A DNA stretch of 64,000 nucleotides from Pseudomonas fluorescens (GTDB lineage: Bacteria; Pseudomonadota; Gammaproteobacteria; Pseudomonadales; Pseudomonadaceae): the NCBI RefSeq assembly GCF_018614775.1, contig NZ_JAGGOF010000025.1, forward strand, positions 87,113-151,112. Reading direction: 5' to 3'. The translations under genes were made by a program, and so were the position numbers. Shown in pieces: positions 34,937-43,571 of the stretch. A model generated the notes under the pieces. It was not told where the DNA came from, searched no databases, and worked only from the letters and a program-made list of their open reading frames with translations. The stretch's first letter is position 1; each line of letters starts with the position of its first letter.

Positions 34937-36036
34937 GGTTGGAAATGCTGCCTCAGCACATCGACAATGCGTTCAGCCGCCTTGCCATCGCCATAGGGGG
35001 AAATCCCACGGGCCATGCTCCGATAGGCCTGGGGGTCATCGAGCAAGCGTTGGGCCTGTTCGAGGATGGTGTCCCGGTTGGCCCCCACCAGCTTGACCAC
35101 ACCCAGGTTGACCGCTTCCGGACGCTCGGTTTCCTCACGCAGTACCAGGACCGGTTTGCCGAGTGCCGGCGCTTCCTCCTGCACGCCGCCGGAGTCGCTG
35201 ATAATCAGGTACGAGCGCTTCATGGCGGCGATAAACGGGGCGTAGTCCAGCGGCGCGCACAGGATGATGTTGGGTACCGGGCCGAGCAACAAATAGGCCA
35301 CGTCCTTGACGTTGGGATTGGGGTGTACGGGGTACAGAATCTGGACGTCCGGGTTGCGTTCGGCCAGGCATTTGAGCGCCTGGCAGATGTTCTGGAACGG
35401 TTCGCCGAAGTTTTCCCGTCGATGAGCCGTCACCAGCACCAGGCGCTTGCTGGCGTCCAGTTCGATATCCGAGGGCAAGGTATGCGCCGCCGTCATCAGC
35501 AAAGCGTCGATCACGGTATTGCCCGTCAGGGTGACGGCGGCCGGGGCAATGCCCTCGCGCAGCAGGTTATCCACGGCACATTGAGTCGGTGCGAAATGCC
35601 AGCGGGCCAGTTTGCTGGCGATCACGCGGTTGGCTTCTTCAGGAAAGGGGTTGCCGATATCGCCGGTGCGCAGGCCTGCTTCGACATGGCCAAAGGGAAC
35701 CTGCCGATAGAAGCACGCCAAGGCCGCGCTCATCACTGTTGTCGTGTCGCCTTGGGCCAGGACGACATCCGGTTGCTCGGTCTTCAGCACATCGTCGAGT
35801 GCCAGCAGCAGTCGCGCCGTCAACGTCGCCAGCGATTGGTCGGGTTGCATGATGTCCAGATCCAGGTCCGGCACAATGCCGAAAAATGCCAGCACCTGGT
35901 CGAGCATGCCTCGATGCTGGGCGGTGGCCAGCACCCGACAATCGATATTTTCCTGTGCCTGGAGCGCCTTGATCACCGGGGCCATCTTGATGGCTTCCGG
36001 ACGGGTGCCGACGATGCAAAGTACCTTGCGGGTCAT
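34927..36036 (-). CDS. wecB: UDP-N-acetylglucosamine 2-epimerase (non-hydrolysing)
   Basis: ATG 36036 places 'KVLCIVGTRPEAIKMAPVI' at the N-terminus, as in WecB; the frame extends to 36066. 369 residues is the usual length. 'VLAQGDTTTVMSAALA', 'GHVEAGLRTGD', 'FPEEANRV' and 'DSGGVQEEAPALGKPVLVLREETERPE' (in parts) are conserved substrate and allosteric motifs. It interconverts UDP-GlcNAc and UDP-ManNAc. No wecC-like dehydrogenase is in the locus, so ManNAc itself may be the incorporated sugar, or the dehydrogenase is elsewhere. Confidence 0.93.
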   Translation of the reverse strand: MTRKVLCIVGTRPEAIKMAPVIKALQAQENIDCRVLATAQHRGMLDQVLAFFGIVPDLDLDIMQPDQSLATLTARLLLALDDVLKTEQPDVVLAQGDTTTVMSAALACFYRQVPFGHVEAGLRTGDIGNPFPEEANRVIASKLARWHFAPTQCAVDNLLREGIAPAAVTLTGNTVIDALLMTAAHTLPSDIELDASKRLVLVTAHRRENFGEPFQNICQALKCLAERNPDVQILYPVHPNPNVKDVAYLLLGPVPNIILCAPLDYAPFIAAMKRSYLIISDSGGVQEEAPALGKPVLVLREETERPEAVNLGVVKLVGANRDTILEQAQRLLDDPQAYRSMARGISPYGDGKAAERIVDVLRQHFQPCA

Positions 36037-36049
36037 GCCTGCTGATGTC

Positions 36050-37624
36050 CTATCGTTGGTTTGCAAGGGCGCGTCCTATCCGGTCCGCGTTGGCCATGAT
36101 GGTCAGGGTGTGGGATTTTTCGGTAAGGATGGGCAGACAGGCCCCGTCGACAACGTGCACGCCGGGCAGTCCGGCGACTTCCCCCAGGCTATCGGTCTGC
36201 CCGACCTCGGGCCTTGCGTGCATGGGCAGGGTTCCAGCGTAGTGGATGTCCGTCCCCGGTTTGGCAACGGTGAAACTCATCGGCATCAACAGCGCACCCA
36301 GCCTCCAATAGATCCGACGCAGCCTGGCCTCGGCGGTTTTCATCAGCCCGGGTGCCTCGGCTTGCAGGGCGCCGGTGATGCTCAGCGAACCGTCCGGGCG
36401 TAACCTCGCCATGTTGTTGGACAGATGACCGGGAAGGAAGATATTGGCGACCAGACAGGCCCTCAGCAGATTGTTCAGCAGCTCGATGCCGAGGCGTTTG
36501 CTCATGGGCAGGCGACTGACAAACTCGCTCATCGGCAAGCCCGTGGTGCTGAACGTCGAGCCGAAAGCGCGGGTGTCAGCCGCCAACTCCAGGGCGAACG
36601 ACAGCTGTCCCAGGCCAAATGTCGGAACCCTTGGGGTCCCGAGCATCGCTGGCTGCCATAACAGGAAGGCGGCCGTGGGTGACGATAGCAGTCGCACCGC
36701 AGCGGTGTAGTTCAGCTGCTTGAGGACGAGCCGGGTGGAGGCCAGCGTTCCTGCCGCCAGCAGGAGGCGCTTGGCGCAGAAATGCTGGGAGGAATGCCGG
36801 TTGGTGATCAGCCAGGAACCGTCCGCTTGCTGCAGAAGGTTATCCACCAGAACGCCTTGGGCGTGCCGGAAGCCCGGATACTGCTTGAGTTTGACAAGTT
36901 CTTGCGACGCGCTGTACAGCGCCTGGTTCTGGCACCCCCACAGGCAGTTGCCAGACAGGTCACAGGCCTTGCGTGCTTCCAGGGGCTGGCTCAAGGCTGC
37001 CACTCTGGCGCGGCCGAGACGAAACCCCAGCTCGGGAAACGCCTGCTGGCAGCGTGTGTAGCGATCAAGCAGTCGCTGGTGCAGCGGGTCCATCGGCAAG
37101 GGCGGCTGGGACCATGCATCGAGGCCGAAATAGCTGGAAAGATCGTCATCTGCCTGACCACTGATACCGATTCGCCGGGACACCGTTTCGTAGGATTTCT
37201 CCAATTCGCCGTAGTCGAAGGGAAGTCCGGGCAGATCGCTGGCGCTAAGACGTGCAACGCCACAGCCCCAGGCATTTGACAGGCCACCTGTGGCCAGCGA
37301 GCCGACACCGGTGAAATTGTGGGTTTCGATGCGGTTGCCCGCGTTGAACCCGCGAAAGACATGGGCGTGAGTGGGCGTCTTCAACTTGGGGGAAACCGCG
37401 TCCGATTGGCTCAAGGCGTGGAAGTTTTCACCGATCAACCATTTCCACTGGGCTTCGTCATGGGGCCTGCTGGTGAGGTACGGGGCAAGCGGCGCCGCTG
37501 ATGAGCCAGCATCGACCTGGGCATCGACCATGAGCACGGTCAGGCCGGCCTTGACCAGTGGATAGGCCGCTGAAGTCCCGGCCGGCCCACTGCCGACAAT
37601 GATCACATCGAATTCAGGTTTCAC
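36050..37624 (-). CDS. GMC-family FAD oxidoreductase in polysaccharide locus
   Basis: I take GTG 37624 (524 residues), just ahead of 'FDVIIVGSGPAGTSAAYPLVKAG', the FAD-binding Rossmann motif; other starts reach 37660. The C-terminus has 'GTDIHYAGTLPMH' and 'LPGVHVVDGACLPILTEKSHTLTIMANADRIG' (in parts), the pattern of GMC oxidoreductases with the His-containing active site. The middle has 'CDLSGNCLWGCQNQALYSA', a cysteine-rich insertion. It overlaps the SDR gene upstream by 11 bases. GMC enzymes oxidise alcohols or sugars. Here it is likely to oxidise a sugar hydroxyl, possibly on a lipid carrier, with the SDR reducing the product. Confidence 0.8.
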   Translation of the reverse strand: MKPEFDVIIVGSGPAGTSAAYPLVKAGLTVLMVDAQVDAGSSAAPLAPYLTSRPHDEAQWKWLIGENFHALSQSDAVSPKLKTPTHAHVFRGFNAGNRIETHNFTGVGSLATGGLSNAWGCGVARLSASDLPGLPFDYGELEKSYETVSRRIGISGQADDDLSSYFGLDAWSQPPLPMDPLHQRLLDRYTRCQQAFPELGFRLGRARVAALSQPLEARKACDLSGNCLWGCQNQALYSASQELVKLKQYPGFRHAQGVLVDNLLQQADGSWLITNRHSSQHFCAKRLLLAAGTLASTRLVLKQLNYTAAVRLLSSPTAAFLLWQPAMLGTPRVPTFGLGQLSFALELAADTRAFGSTFSTTGLPMSEFVSRLPMSKRLGIELLNNLLRACLVANIFLPGHLSNNMARLRPDGSLSITGALQAEAPGLMKTAEARLRRIYWRLGALLMPMSFTVAKPGTDIHYAGTLPMHARPEVGQTDSLGEVAGLPGVHVVDGACLPILTEKSHTLTIMANADRIGRALANQR

Positions 37625-38897
37625 GCGGGGCTTCACTTCCAAGAAACAGCCGGCCGGCAAGCGGCTGGCATAACGGGGTCACTGCGTGCCACGCCAGTGC
37701 TTTGAGCGAAGTCCATCCCAACGCCATCAGTGTGGAGGCGAAGCTGCGGTGCGGTTGCGTGCCGAAAAACCGCTTCGCTCCCAATGGACTGGCTTCGGCA
37801 ATAATGAGTGCAGCCTGTAAGCGCCAGGACAGGTCCTGTCCATCGGGCGTATTGAGGATGCCAGGATGGTCGAGCAGGGTCACCAGAACCGGCCAGCGCC
37901 GCAACCGCTGCGAGCGAATGGCCGGCCAGGTTTTGCCGGCCTGTTCCAGGGCTTTTGCGTATCGACTGACCAGACTTCTCGGTGGCGGGCTGTCGAGCAG
38001 GTAGCTCAGCAGCACGTAGCCTTCTTGCAGGCGCTGCCGACGTTGCCCCCGACCGGAACGGTGCAGGCCGTCAGCCAGGGGGCGCAGCTCGATACCGAGT
38101 GTCTGCAGGGCGGGCGCACTGTCCATCGCGGGCAGATGGATCAGCGAGAAAATCCGCTCCAATCCCATCTTCGCGCTCAGCGATGGGCCGAGGCATCGGC
38201 GCAGCAGCTTGAGCAGCGCCACCGGCAAGGGCACCGGCAGACGTACTGCGTGGACTCTGTACGCTGCGATTGCCATGAGAAAGCGGCCAAAGGAAACAGG
38301 CACTATCGCGCCCAGGTTCAGGACGTTGCCGCTGATATTTTCTCGCTCGACCACGGCCAGTATCGACGCCGCGAGGTCGTCGACGTGAATCGGCTGCACG
38401 CAAGGCGCAGGCAGCAATATCGGAATGACCGGGAACCGCCGAACCAGCCCGGCCAACAGGCCAAAGAGCCCGCGCTCCGGACCGCCGTACACCTGGCCCG
38501 GACGAATCACCACACCGCCGGCCGCCAGCACGGCTTGCTCGATCCGCCATTTGGTCCGGCCGTAGGTCCCCGGGGCAGCGGCCTCGGCGGTCTGGCTGGA
38601 GATGAAGATGAACCTGGCCGAGGCTTGTCCGGCACAATGGATCAGCCCTTGGGCGGCTCGCACTTCGTCGTCCGCGCCCAGGCTTGCATTGGCTGATGTA
38701 TTGGCCGCCAGGTGGATAAACACCTGCACGCCTGCCGGGCAGTCCGCAAGGGCGCCCGCCAGGTCGTAGGGCAGCCAGGCATGGGCTGGGGAGCAGGGTC
38801 TACGCGTGGCGCAGATGACCTCGTGGCCATGCGCTGCCGCCCGGGACGTCAGCTGCTGCCCGATGTAACCCGTGGCGCCGGTAATCAGCAGCCTCAT
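37614..38897 (-). CDS. NAD-dependent epimerase/dehydratase-family SDR with C-terminal extension
   Basis: The 427-residue protein has an extended-SDR N-terminal part ('LLITGATGYIGQQLTSRAAAHG', 'FISSQTAEAAAPGTYGRTKWRIEQ' with the Y-x3-K pair, 'RPGQVYGGPERG') to about residue 290. About 130 further residues ('LLSYLLDSPPPRSLVSRYAKAL', 'WPVLVTLLDHPGILNTPDGQDLSW', 'GAKRFFGTQPHRSF') have no family I recognise. It overlaps GtrA by 4 bases upstream and the GMC gene by 11 downstream. An epimerase or reductase role on a sugar is likely. Confidence 0.82.
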   Translation of the reverse strand: MRLLITGATGYIGQQLTSRAAAHGHEVICATRRPCSPAHAWLPYDLAGALADCPAGVQVFIHLAANTSANASLGADDEVRAAQGLIHCAGQASARFIFISSQTAEAAAPGTYGRTKWRIEQAVLAAGGVVIRPGQVYGGPERGLFGLLAGLVRRFPVIPILLPAPCVQPIHVDDLAASILAVVERENISGNVLNLGAIVPVSFGRFLMAIAAYRVHAVRLPVPLPVALLKLLRRCLGPSLSAKMGLERIFSLIHLPAMDSAPALQTLGIELRPLADGLHRSGRGQRRQRLQEGYVLLSYLLDSPPPRSLVSRYAKALEQAGKTWPAIRSQRLRRWPVLVTLLDHPGILNTPDGQDLSWRLQAALIIAEASPLGAKRFFGTQPHRSFASTLMALGWTSLKALAWHAVTPLCQPLAGRLFLGSEAPRET

Positions 38898-39298
38898 CTT
38901 CCTACGCCTTTGACGCGCTCAGGTGCCTGGGTCTTGGATGTGAACACGAACAACTTGCTGATCCAGTACGTCATGAATACGCACGCTACGTCAGCGACAA
39001 ATTTCACCACGGTCGGGTTATCGACGAAATACAGGCCTACGCTGAGCAAGACCGACGCGAGCGGGATGTTGATCGCCAGCAGCGAGAAGTAGCTGAGCGC
39101 CTGTACCTTGCCGCTGCCGTGGTTCGATTTGAACGTGAAGTGCCGATGCAAAAAGAACGCGAACAGCCCGGCAAGGCCTTTTGCGACGATGTTGGCCAGG
39201 ACTGGCTCATCCTTGGAAAAAGCCATCAGCAGCAAAAAGGTGCCCATGTCCAGCGCATAGGCCAGCAGCTGGATGGCGGCGTACCGGATGAAGGTCAA
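38894..39298 (-). CDS. GtrA-family membrane protein (putative polyprenyl-phosphate-sugar flippase)
   Basis: The 134-residue protein has four membrane helices. 'FIRYAAIQLLAYALDMGTFLLLMAF', 'KGLAGLFAFFLHRHFTFKS' (Pfam GtrA hallmark: N/H-F-x-F-T-F) and 'VKFVADVACVFMTYWISKLFVF' fit GtrA. GtrA proteins are thought to move polyprenyl-phosphate-linked sugars across the inner membrane and are often encoded with a Dpm1-type transferase. Here the Dpm1-type transferase gene is two genes upstream in the same operon. Four-base overlaps with both neighbours indicate coupling. Confidence 0.88.
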   Translation of the reverse strand: MTFIRYAAIQLLAYALDMGTFLLLMAFSKDEPVLANIVAKGLAGLFAFFLHRHFTFKSNHGSGKVQALSYFSLLAINIPLASVLLSVGLYFVDNPTVVKFVADVACVFMTYWISKLFVFTSKTQAPERVKGVGR

Positions 39299-40086
39299 GG
39301 TTTGCTCCTGATGACGATAAGGTGATGCAGGGCCAGCACACGTCTCAAGGGGTGGAGCAGTTTTTCAACGATTTTGATCAACGGAATCAGCGCGTCAGGT
39401 AGCAACTGGCGAAAGTTCAGCCCACCCGAAATCAGGTACCGGGGGTAGTTGGTGAAAATTTCCTGATGGACGATCTCCAGTTCAGGGTACTTGAGTTCGA
39501 ATGTTGGCCTGTCCCGCACGAAGACGATGTAGCTGAGCGCCTGGTTGGCACCGTTCATGGGGCCGGTTGACGGGGTTTCCCACGACTCGAAGTGCTTGTC
39601 GAAGCCCTCGGATTTGAACAGGCGCTTATACAGGAACGTGGCAAAGGGGCCGTGAAAGGGTTCGATCAGGATCGCCCCGCCACCCGGGGCCAGGGTTCGT
39701 TCCAGCTCGCTGAAAAACCGATCGGGATGGGGGAAATGGTGAAAGCAGTTCTGGGCATAAAAGGCTTTGACCGAGTGGTCGGCCAGGCTCATTGATTGCG
39801 CATTCAACGCCATGTCCAAGTGCTTGCTGGCGACAATGTCGGTCGCCAGTACGCCTGGGTACGAATCGCGCATCGGCGCGATGCCGGCACCCAGCTCCAC
39901 TTCCAGGCCATCGACCATGAAGTAGCGGTCTGCCAGGCAACGGAAGGCATGGTGAAATTCGATGAACACTTCCTTGAGCATTTGTTTGCGCGCAAGAATT
40001 TTTTGATGCAGTTCAAGGCGTTCAGCGCCATCGACATCCAAAGCCCTGAGCGATGGGTCCGACAGCAAATCCCGTAGCGTCTTCAT
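39295..40086 (-). CDS. class I SAM-dependent methyltransferase
   Basis: The 263-residue protein has 'VELGAGIAPMRDSYPGVLATDIV' (SAM motif I and the acidic end of strand 2), 'VKAFYAQNCFHHFPHPDRFFSEL' (motif post II, expected of Methyltransf_11) and 'APGGGAILIEPFHGP' (motif III). These identify a small-molecule methyltransferase. The substrate may be a lipid-linked or nucleotide sugar of the locus. It overlaps the transferase gene upstream and GtrA downstream by 4 bases each. Confidence 0.85.
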   Translation of the reverse strand: MKTLRDLLSDPSLRALDVDGAERLELHQKILARKQMLKEVFIEFHHAFRCLADRYFMVDGLEVELGAGIAPMRDSYPGVLATDIVASKHLDMALNAQSMSLADHSVKAFYAQNCFHHFPHPDRFFSELERTLAPGGGAILIEPFHGPFATFLYKRLFKSEGFDKHFESWETPSTGPMNGANQALSYIVFVRDRPTFELKYPELEIVHQEIFTNYPRYLISGGLNFRQLLPDALIPLIKIVEKLLHPLRRVLALHHLIVIRSKP

Positions 40087-41096
40087 GGAGTCTTCTTCCG
40101 CAATGACGTTGCGTTACGGCGTCTCGAATGCCTTGGCCTGCTAGGCACGGAGGCAATGTCGTAGCCGAGGAATGCCATGATCAGTTGTAAACCCAAGAGC
40201 ATTGGCAATGCACTGAGCATCACCGTCCCTGCGGGCGTCTGGACGCCGCTTTGCGCAGATTCATACCAGTGATAGCCGCCAAAGACGGTGCCGAACACGA
40301 CCATGAGGATACCGACGGGCAATTCGATCGAGGCCAGGGACATGTCACGCAGATAGTAGTTGTAGAACACGCGCTTGGTGAAGTTTCGCAGGTGCTTGAA
40401 TAGAAATTCGCCAACGATCCTGGAGATCCTGAGATGACTGATTTCCTCGCCATATCGCGCTTGCATCGGGATATCGACCACCACGGCGCGGACGGTATTC
40501 AAGCGGAACAGGATGTCGGTCTCGAAAAAATAACGCTCGCTGACCTTGTCGAGGGGCAGCAGCCTGGCAACGTCGCGATGAATCGCGGTGTAGCCGTTGG
40601 TGGGGTCGAACAGATCCCAGTACCCCGTCGACAGTTTCGCCATCAGTGACAAGATGGCGTTGCCGAATAGCCGGACCCGTGGCATCGACTGGACTTCTTC
40701 CAGGTTGAAGAAACGATTGCCCTTGGTGTAGTCGGCTTCGCCCGCCAGGATCGGCTCGATGAAAAACGGGATCAACGCCGGGTCCATCTGACCGTCGCCG
40801 TCAATTTTGACGATGATGGTGGCGTTGTCCGCAATGGCTTCCCGGTAACCGGTCATCACGGCGCCGCCCACGCCTTTATTGACGTCATGGGGCAGGACCC
40901 TGACCCTGGGATCGGTGCAGGTGTCCAGCACATGCTGACCCGAGCCATCCGGACACGCATCGTCAATGACGTAGATGCGCCACACTTGCGGGCCGATGGC
41001 TTGGATGACATCGATGATGTGCGCCGTCACCCGGTAGCTGGGGATGACGACCGCGACTCGTGGTTCTTCCGTGAAAAGCTCTGTTTTTGAGTTCAT
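40083..41096 (-). CDS. family 2 glycosyltransferase, Dpm1/polyprenyl-phosphate-sugar synthase type
   Basis: The 337-residue protein has a GT2 catalytic domain ('RVAVVIPSYRVTAHIIDVIQAIG', 'DDACPDGSGQHVL', 'KIDGDGQMDPALIPFFI' with the DxD) followed by two membrane helices near the C-terminus ('GILMVVFGTVFGGYHW', 'MLSALPMLLGLQLIMAFLGYD'). This is typical of enzymes that load a sugar onto polyprenyl phosphate (Dpm1, GtrB). The next genes encode a methyltransferase and GtrA, consistent with a lipid-linked sugar pathway. It overlaps the methyltransferase gene by 4 bases. Confidence 0.87.
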   Translation of the reverse strand: MNSKTELFTEEPRVAVVIPSYRVTAHIIDVIQAIGPQVWRIYVIDDACPDGSGQHVLDTCTDPRVRVLPHDVNKGVGGAVMTGYREAIADNATIIVKIDGDGQMDPALIPFFIEPILAGEADYTKGNRFFNLEEVQSMPRVRLFGNAILSLMAKLSTGYWDLFDPTNGYTAIHRDVARLLPLDKVSERYFFETDILFRLNTVRAVVVDIPMQARYGEEISHLRISRIVGEFLFKHLRNFTKRVFYNYYLRDMSLASIELPVGILMVVFGTVFGGYHWYESAQSGVQTPAGTVMLSALPMLLGLQLIMAFLGYDIASVPSRPRHSRRRNATSLRKKTP

Positions 41097-41108
41097 CGAT
41101 ATCGCTGG

Positions 41109-43541
41109 CTATTGTTTGAATGAAAGTGACTTGAACTCCACGGGAGTGTCGTTATGGCCCGACGCATAAATGATCGCGAACGCGGCGTCCGCGGGGGCGA
41201 CCCCATTCATTTCGTAGGTCTCCCATTGCGGCGTGCAGTCAAACGTTTCGATGCTGGCGGAAATGAAAGCACCATCGGCGTTCATCCAGTTGGTCTGGAT
41301 TCTGCCGGGCGTGGTTTGCGTGGCGCAGCGTGCTGAAACCACACTGACGAATGCCTGTCCTGGCGCTGCCTCGACCCGCTGGGTGGCCGGCGTCGTGACC
41401 GTGACGGTCAGGACTTTTCGCAACGCGTCATAGGAGGATGGCCGGGTCAGATGCCAGCCCTCAAGGCCGGACAGGTCAGGATTGAGCAAACGCTCCTGGG
41501 GTGCTTGATTGACTTTTCGCAGCTCCAGGGCGCCCATTTTTACATACGCGTCGGACACGTTCTGCAGACGCTCGAGTTGCGCTTCTGGCGTGCTGTTGTG
41601 GTCGATGACCAGCCAGCCCACCTGGCGACGATGCAACAGCCTCGTCAGCGCAGGTGGCGAGGTTGCTGTATCGAATTCATTTTTCCAGGTCACGTTGTAC
41701 CAGGACGCGTACAGGGCATCGCCTTTCAGGCCCGCCATCAAGGGCGAAGCAAAGACTGCCACGGGACGGTTGCCGACGTTCAGTACGTTGACGGCGTCGA
41801 CTATTTTCCTGATGGGCAGTGTCTCCGATAGATAGGCATCCCGACCTGCTTGGCTGAACAGCGCAAGCGGTTTGATCTGGCCATAGTAGGTTGCCGCCTG
41901 GATGAATAGCACGTTAGCCAGGACCAGCGACGCACCGGCAATGATGCCGAGCGTCTTCGGGAAGACCTTGTTGTCGGAAAAGGGCAAGGCGAGGACCACT
42001 GAAAACAGTGCGAAGGAAGGGAATATGTAGCGCAAGTACGCGGTCGACTGGAACGGCAGGATGATCGCGCCAGCCCCCAGCAACAAAATACACCAGGCTT
42101 TTCGTTGGGCGCTCAGTGCCAGGACGACAGCCGCGGTGGGCACCAGCAGCCACTGGAAGCCGGCGGCACCGGCTTTTCCCTCGATGAACTGGGGGGCCTT
42201 GAAGACCATGCGATAGAGGGTGTCCCAGGTGACCCCTTTGCCGAAGATGGCCGGTGGTTCGAAGTTCACGCTCGGCCAGAGCGGCGATTGAAAAACGCCG
42301 TTGAAAAACGGGAAGACCGGATTGCCTGTCAGGTGCCAGGCGGACAGATACGGTGTGATCCCCGCCAATAGCAGGCCGATGCTGCCCAGCAGGAGCGTCC
42401 TGACGACTCCGGGGCGGACCCAGGCTTTGTACTGCATCAGCAGTAGCACCAGCAGGACTGGCAGAATGCTCAGTGTTATTGCTTTGGTCGCCAGGGCAAA
42501 CCCCAGCAGAGTCCCGGCCAGGATCAACTGCGACTGACGCTCCGGGGCTTCGGAGGTGAAGCGTGAGACTTTCAGGATTGCCAGTGATCCGCCCAATACG
42601 AAGGCCGTCCACGCCGACTCGATGAACAGGCTGCTGCTTTCGGCAAAGGCCAGGGGCGTGGACAGGAAGAAAAGGCTCGCCCATCGGGCGCTTGTGGCCG
42701 TTCCGCCGGCCCAGATCGTCAGGTTTCGAACTTGCCACGCCACCAGCAACGTGAACGCGCAATTGCTCAGGCGCGATGCGGTTTCGCCGGCCAGCATGTA
42801 GCCAATGCCATAGATCCAGTCGGCCAGCATCGGCATGACAGCCCATGCGTACGTACCGGCGTCGAAGCTCCATTGGTGGCGCTGCGCCAGATGTGCAGGG
42901 ATGAACAGGTGCATCGCCAGCGCGTCGTGTCCCACTTCCGGCATGAAGGCGACCGCTGCATACAGGCAGGCGAAGCCGGCAATCAGCACGTCAAGGACAG
43001 TCTGGAGGGGAGGCTGCGGCGCGCGTTCGGCGCGGACCCAGCGCAGAAATGCTTGAGCTGTCGCCCCGGCGTGTTGGTGCCCCAATACCAGCGGTAGCAA
43101 CAGCAGCGTTGCATGCAACCAGGAGTAATTGATCGGGAAGTAGGCCGCCAGGCCCGTCAGCGTGCCGAACGTCCCGATGCCGATCAACAGTTGGACCGTC
43201 CAGTCGGTTGCGATACGTCGCCCCAGCATCCACCTGCCCAGCGTCATGGAAGACGCTGCCAGTACGGCGACGACAATCATCGGCCAGGCCTGCCCGCAAG
43301 CGATGGACAGGCCCCCGACCAAGCCCGCGCCGAGCACTATCGGCGACTTGCGAGTGAAGACGGTAAGGGTGGCAAGTACGAGCGCTGACAAAAGGATTGT
43401 CCGCGTGGCGCTGTTCATCGACGGCCATTCGAGTGTCGAAAAGCCGTACAGGCTGATCACCGTACTGGCCAATAAAACGAGCACCACCGCCGCGTACTTC
43501 AAACTGTCTCTGTGCAAGGTATCGTCTCTGCTGTTCAACAT
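41109..43541 (-). CDS. large GT-C-like membrane glycosyltransferase with C-terminal jelly-roll-like domain
   Basis: The 810-residue protein has about twelve hydrophobic helices in residues 15-560 and a soluble C-terminal 230 residues. 'VGHDALAMHLFIPAHLAQRHQW' with an acidic pair after helix 4-5 region is like the periplasmic loop of GT-C enzymes that use a polyprenyl-phosphate sugar. The C-terminal 120 residues ('LLNPDLSGLEGWHLTRPSSYD...FVSVVSARC...NWMNADGAFIS', in parts) look like a beta-sandwich carbohydrate-binding domain. It would act at the periplasmic face, transferring the sugar flipped by GtrA. The GT-C assignment is by topology and context. Confidence 0.68.
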   Translation of the reverse strand: MLNSRDDTLHRDSLKYAAVVLVLLASTVISLYGFSTLEWPSMNSATRTILLSALVLATLTVFTRKSPIVLGAGLVGGLSIACGQAWPMIVVAVLAASSMTLGRWMLGRRIATDWTVQLLIGIGTFGTLTGLAAYFPINYSWLHATLLLLPLVLGHQHAGATAQAFLRWVRAERAPQPPLQTVLDVLIAGFACLYAAVAFMPEVGHDALAMHLFIPAHLAQRHQWSFDAGTYAWAVMPMLADWIYGIGYMLAGETASRLSNCAFTLLVAWQVRNLTIWAGGTATSARWASLFFLSTPLAFAESSSLFIESAWTAFVLGGSLAILKVSRFTSEAPERQSQLILAGTLLGFALATKAITLSILPVLLVLLLMQYKAWVRPGVVRTLLLGSIGLLLAGITPYLSAWHLTGNPVFPFFNGVFQSPLWPSVNFEPPAIFGKGVTWDTLYRMVFKAPQFIEGKAGAAGFQWLLVPTAAVVLALSAQRKAWCILLLGAGAIILPFQSTAYLRYIFPSFALFSVVLALPFSDNKVFPKTLGIIAGASLVLANVLFIQAATYYGQIKPLALFSQAGRDAYLSETLPIRKIVDAVNVLNVGNRPVAVFASPLMAGLKGDALYASWYNVTWKNEFDTATSPPALTRLLHRRQVGWLVIDHNSTPEAQLERLQNVSDAYVKMGALELRKVNQAPQERLLNPDLSGLEGWHLTRPSSYDALRKVLTVTVTTPATQRVEAAPGQAFVSVVSARCATQTTPGRIQTNWMNADGAFISASIETFDCTPQWETYEMNGVAPADAAFAIIYASGHNDTPVEFKSLSFKQ

Positions 43542-43571
43542 GTCAGTGGCTTGCGAAGGACAAAGGGCCGC

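Noticed and set aside
34927..36036. Hydrolysing UDP-GlcNAc 2-epimerase (NeuC type)
   Set aside because: No sialic-acid or NeuB-like gene is near and the motifs fit the non-hydrolysing WecB type.
34939..36045. 368-codon plus-strand frame over wecB
   Set aside because: WecB on the minus strand is unmistakable.
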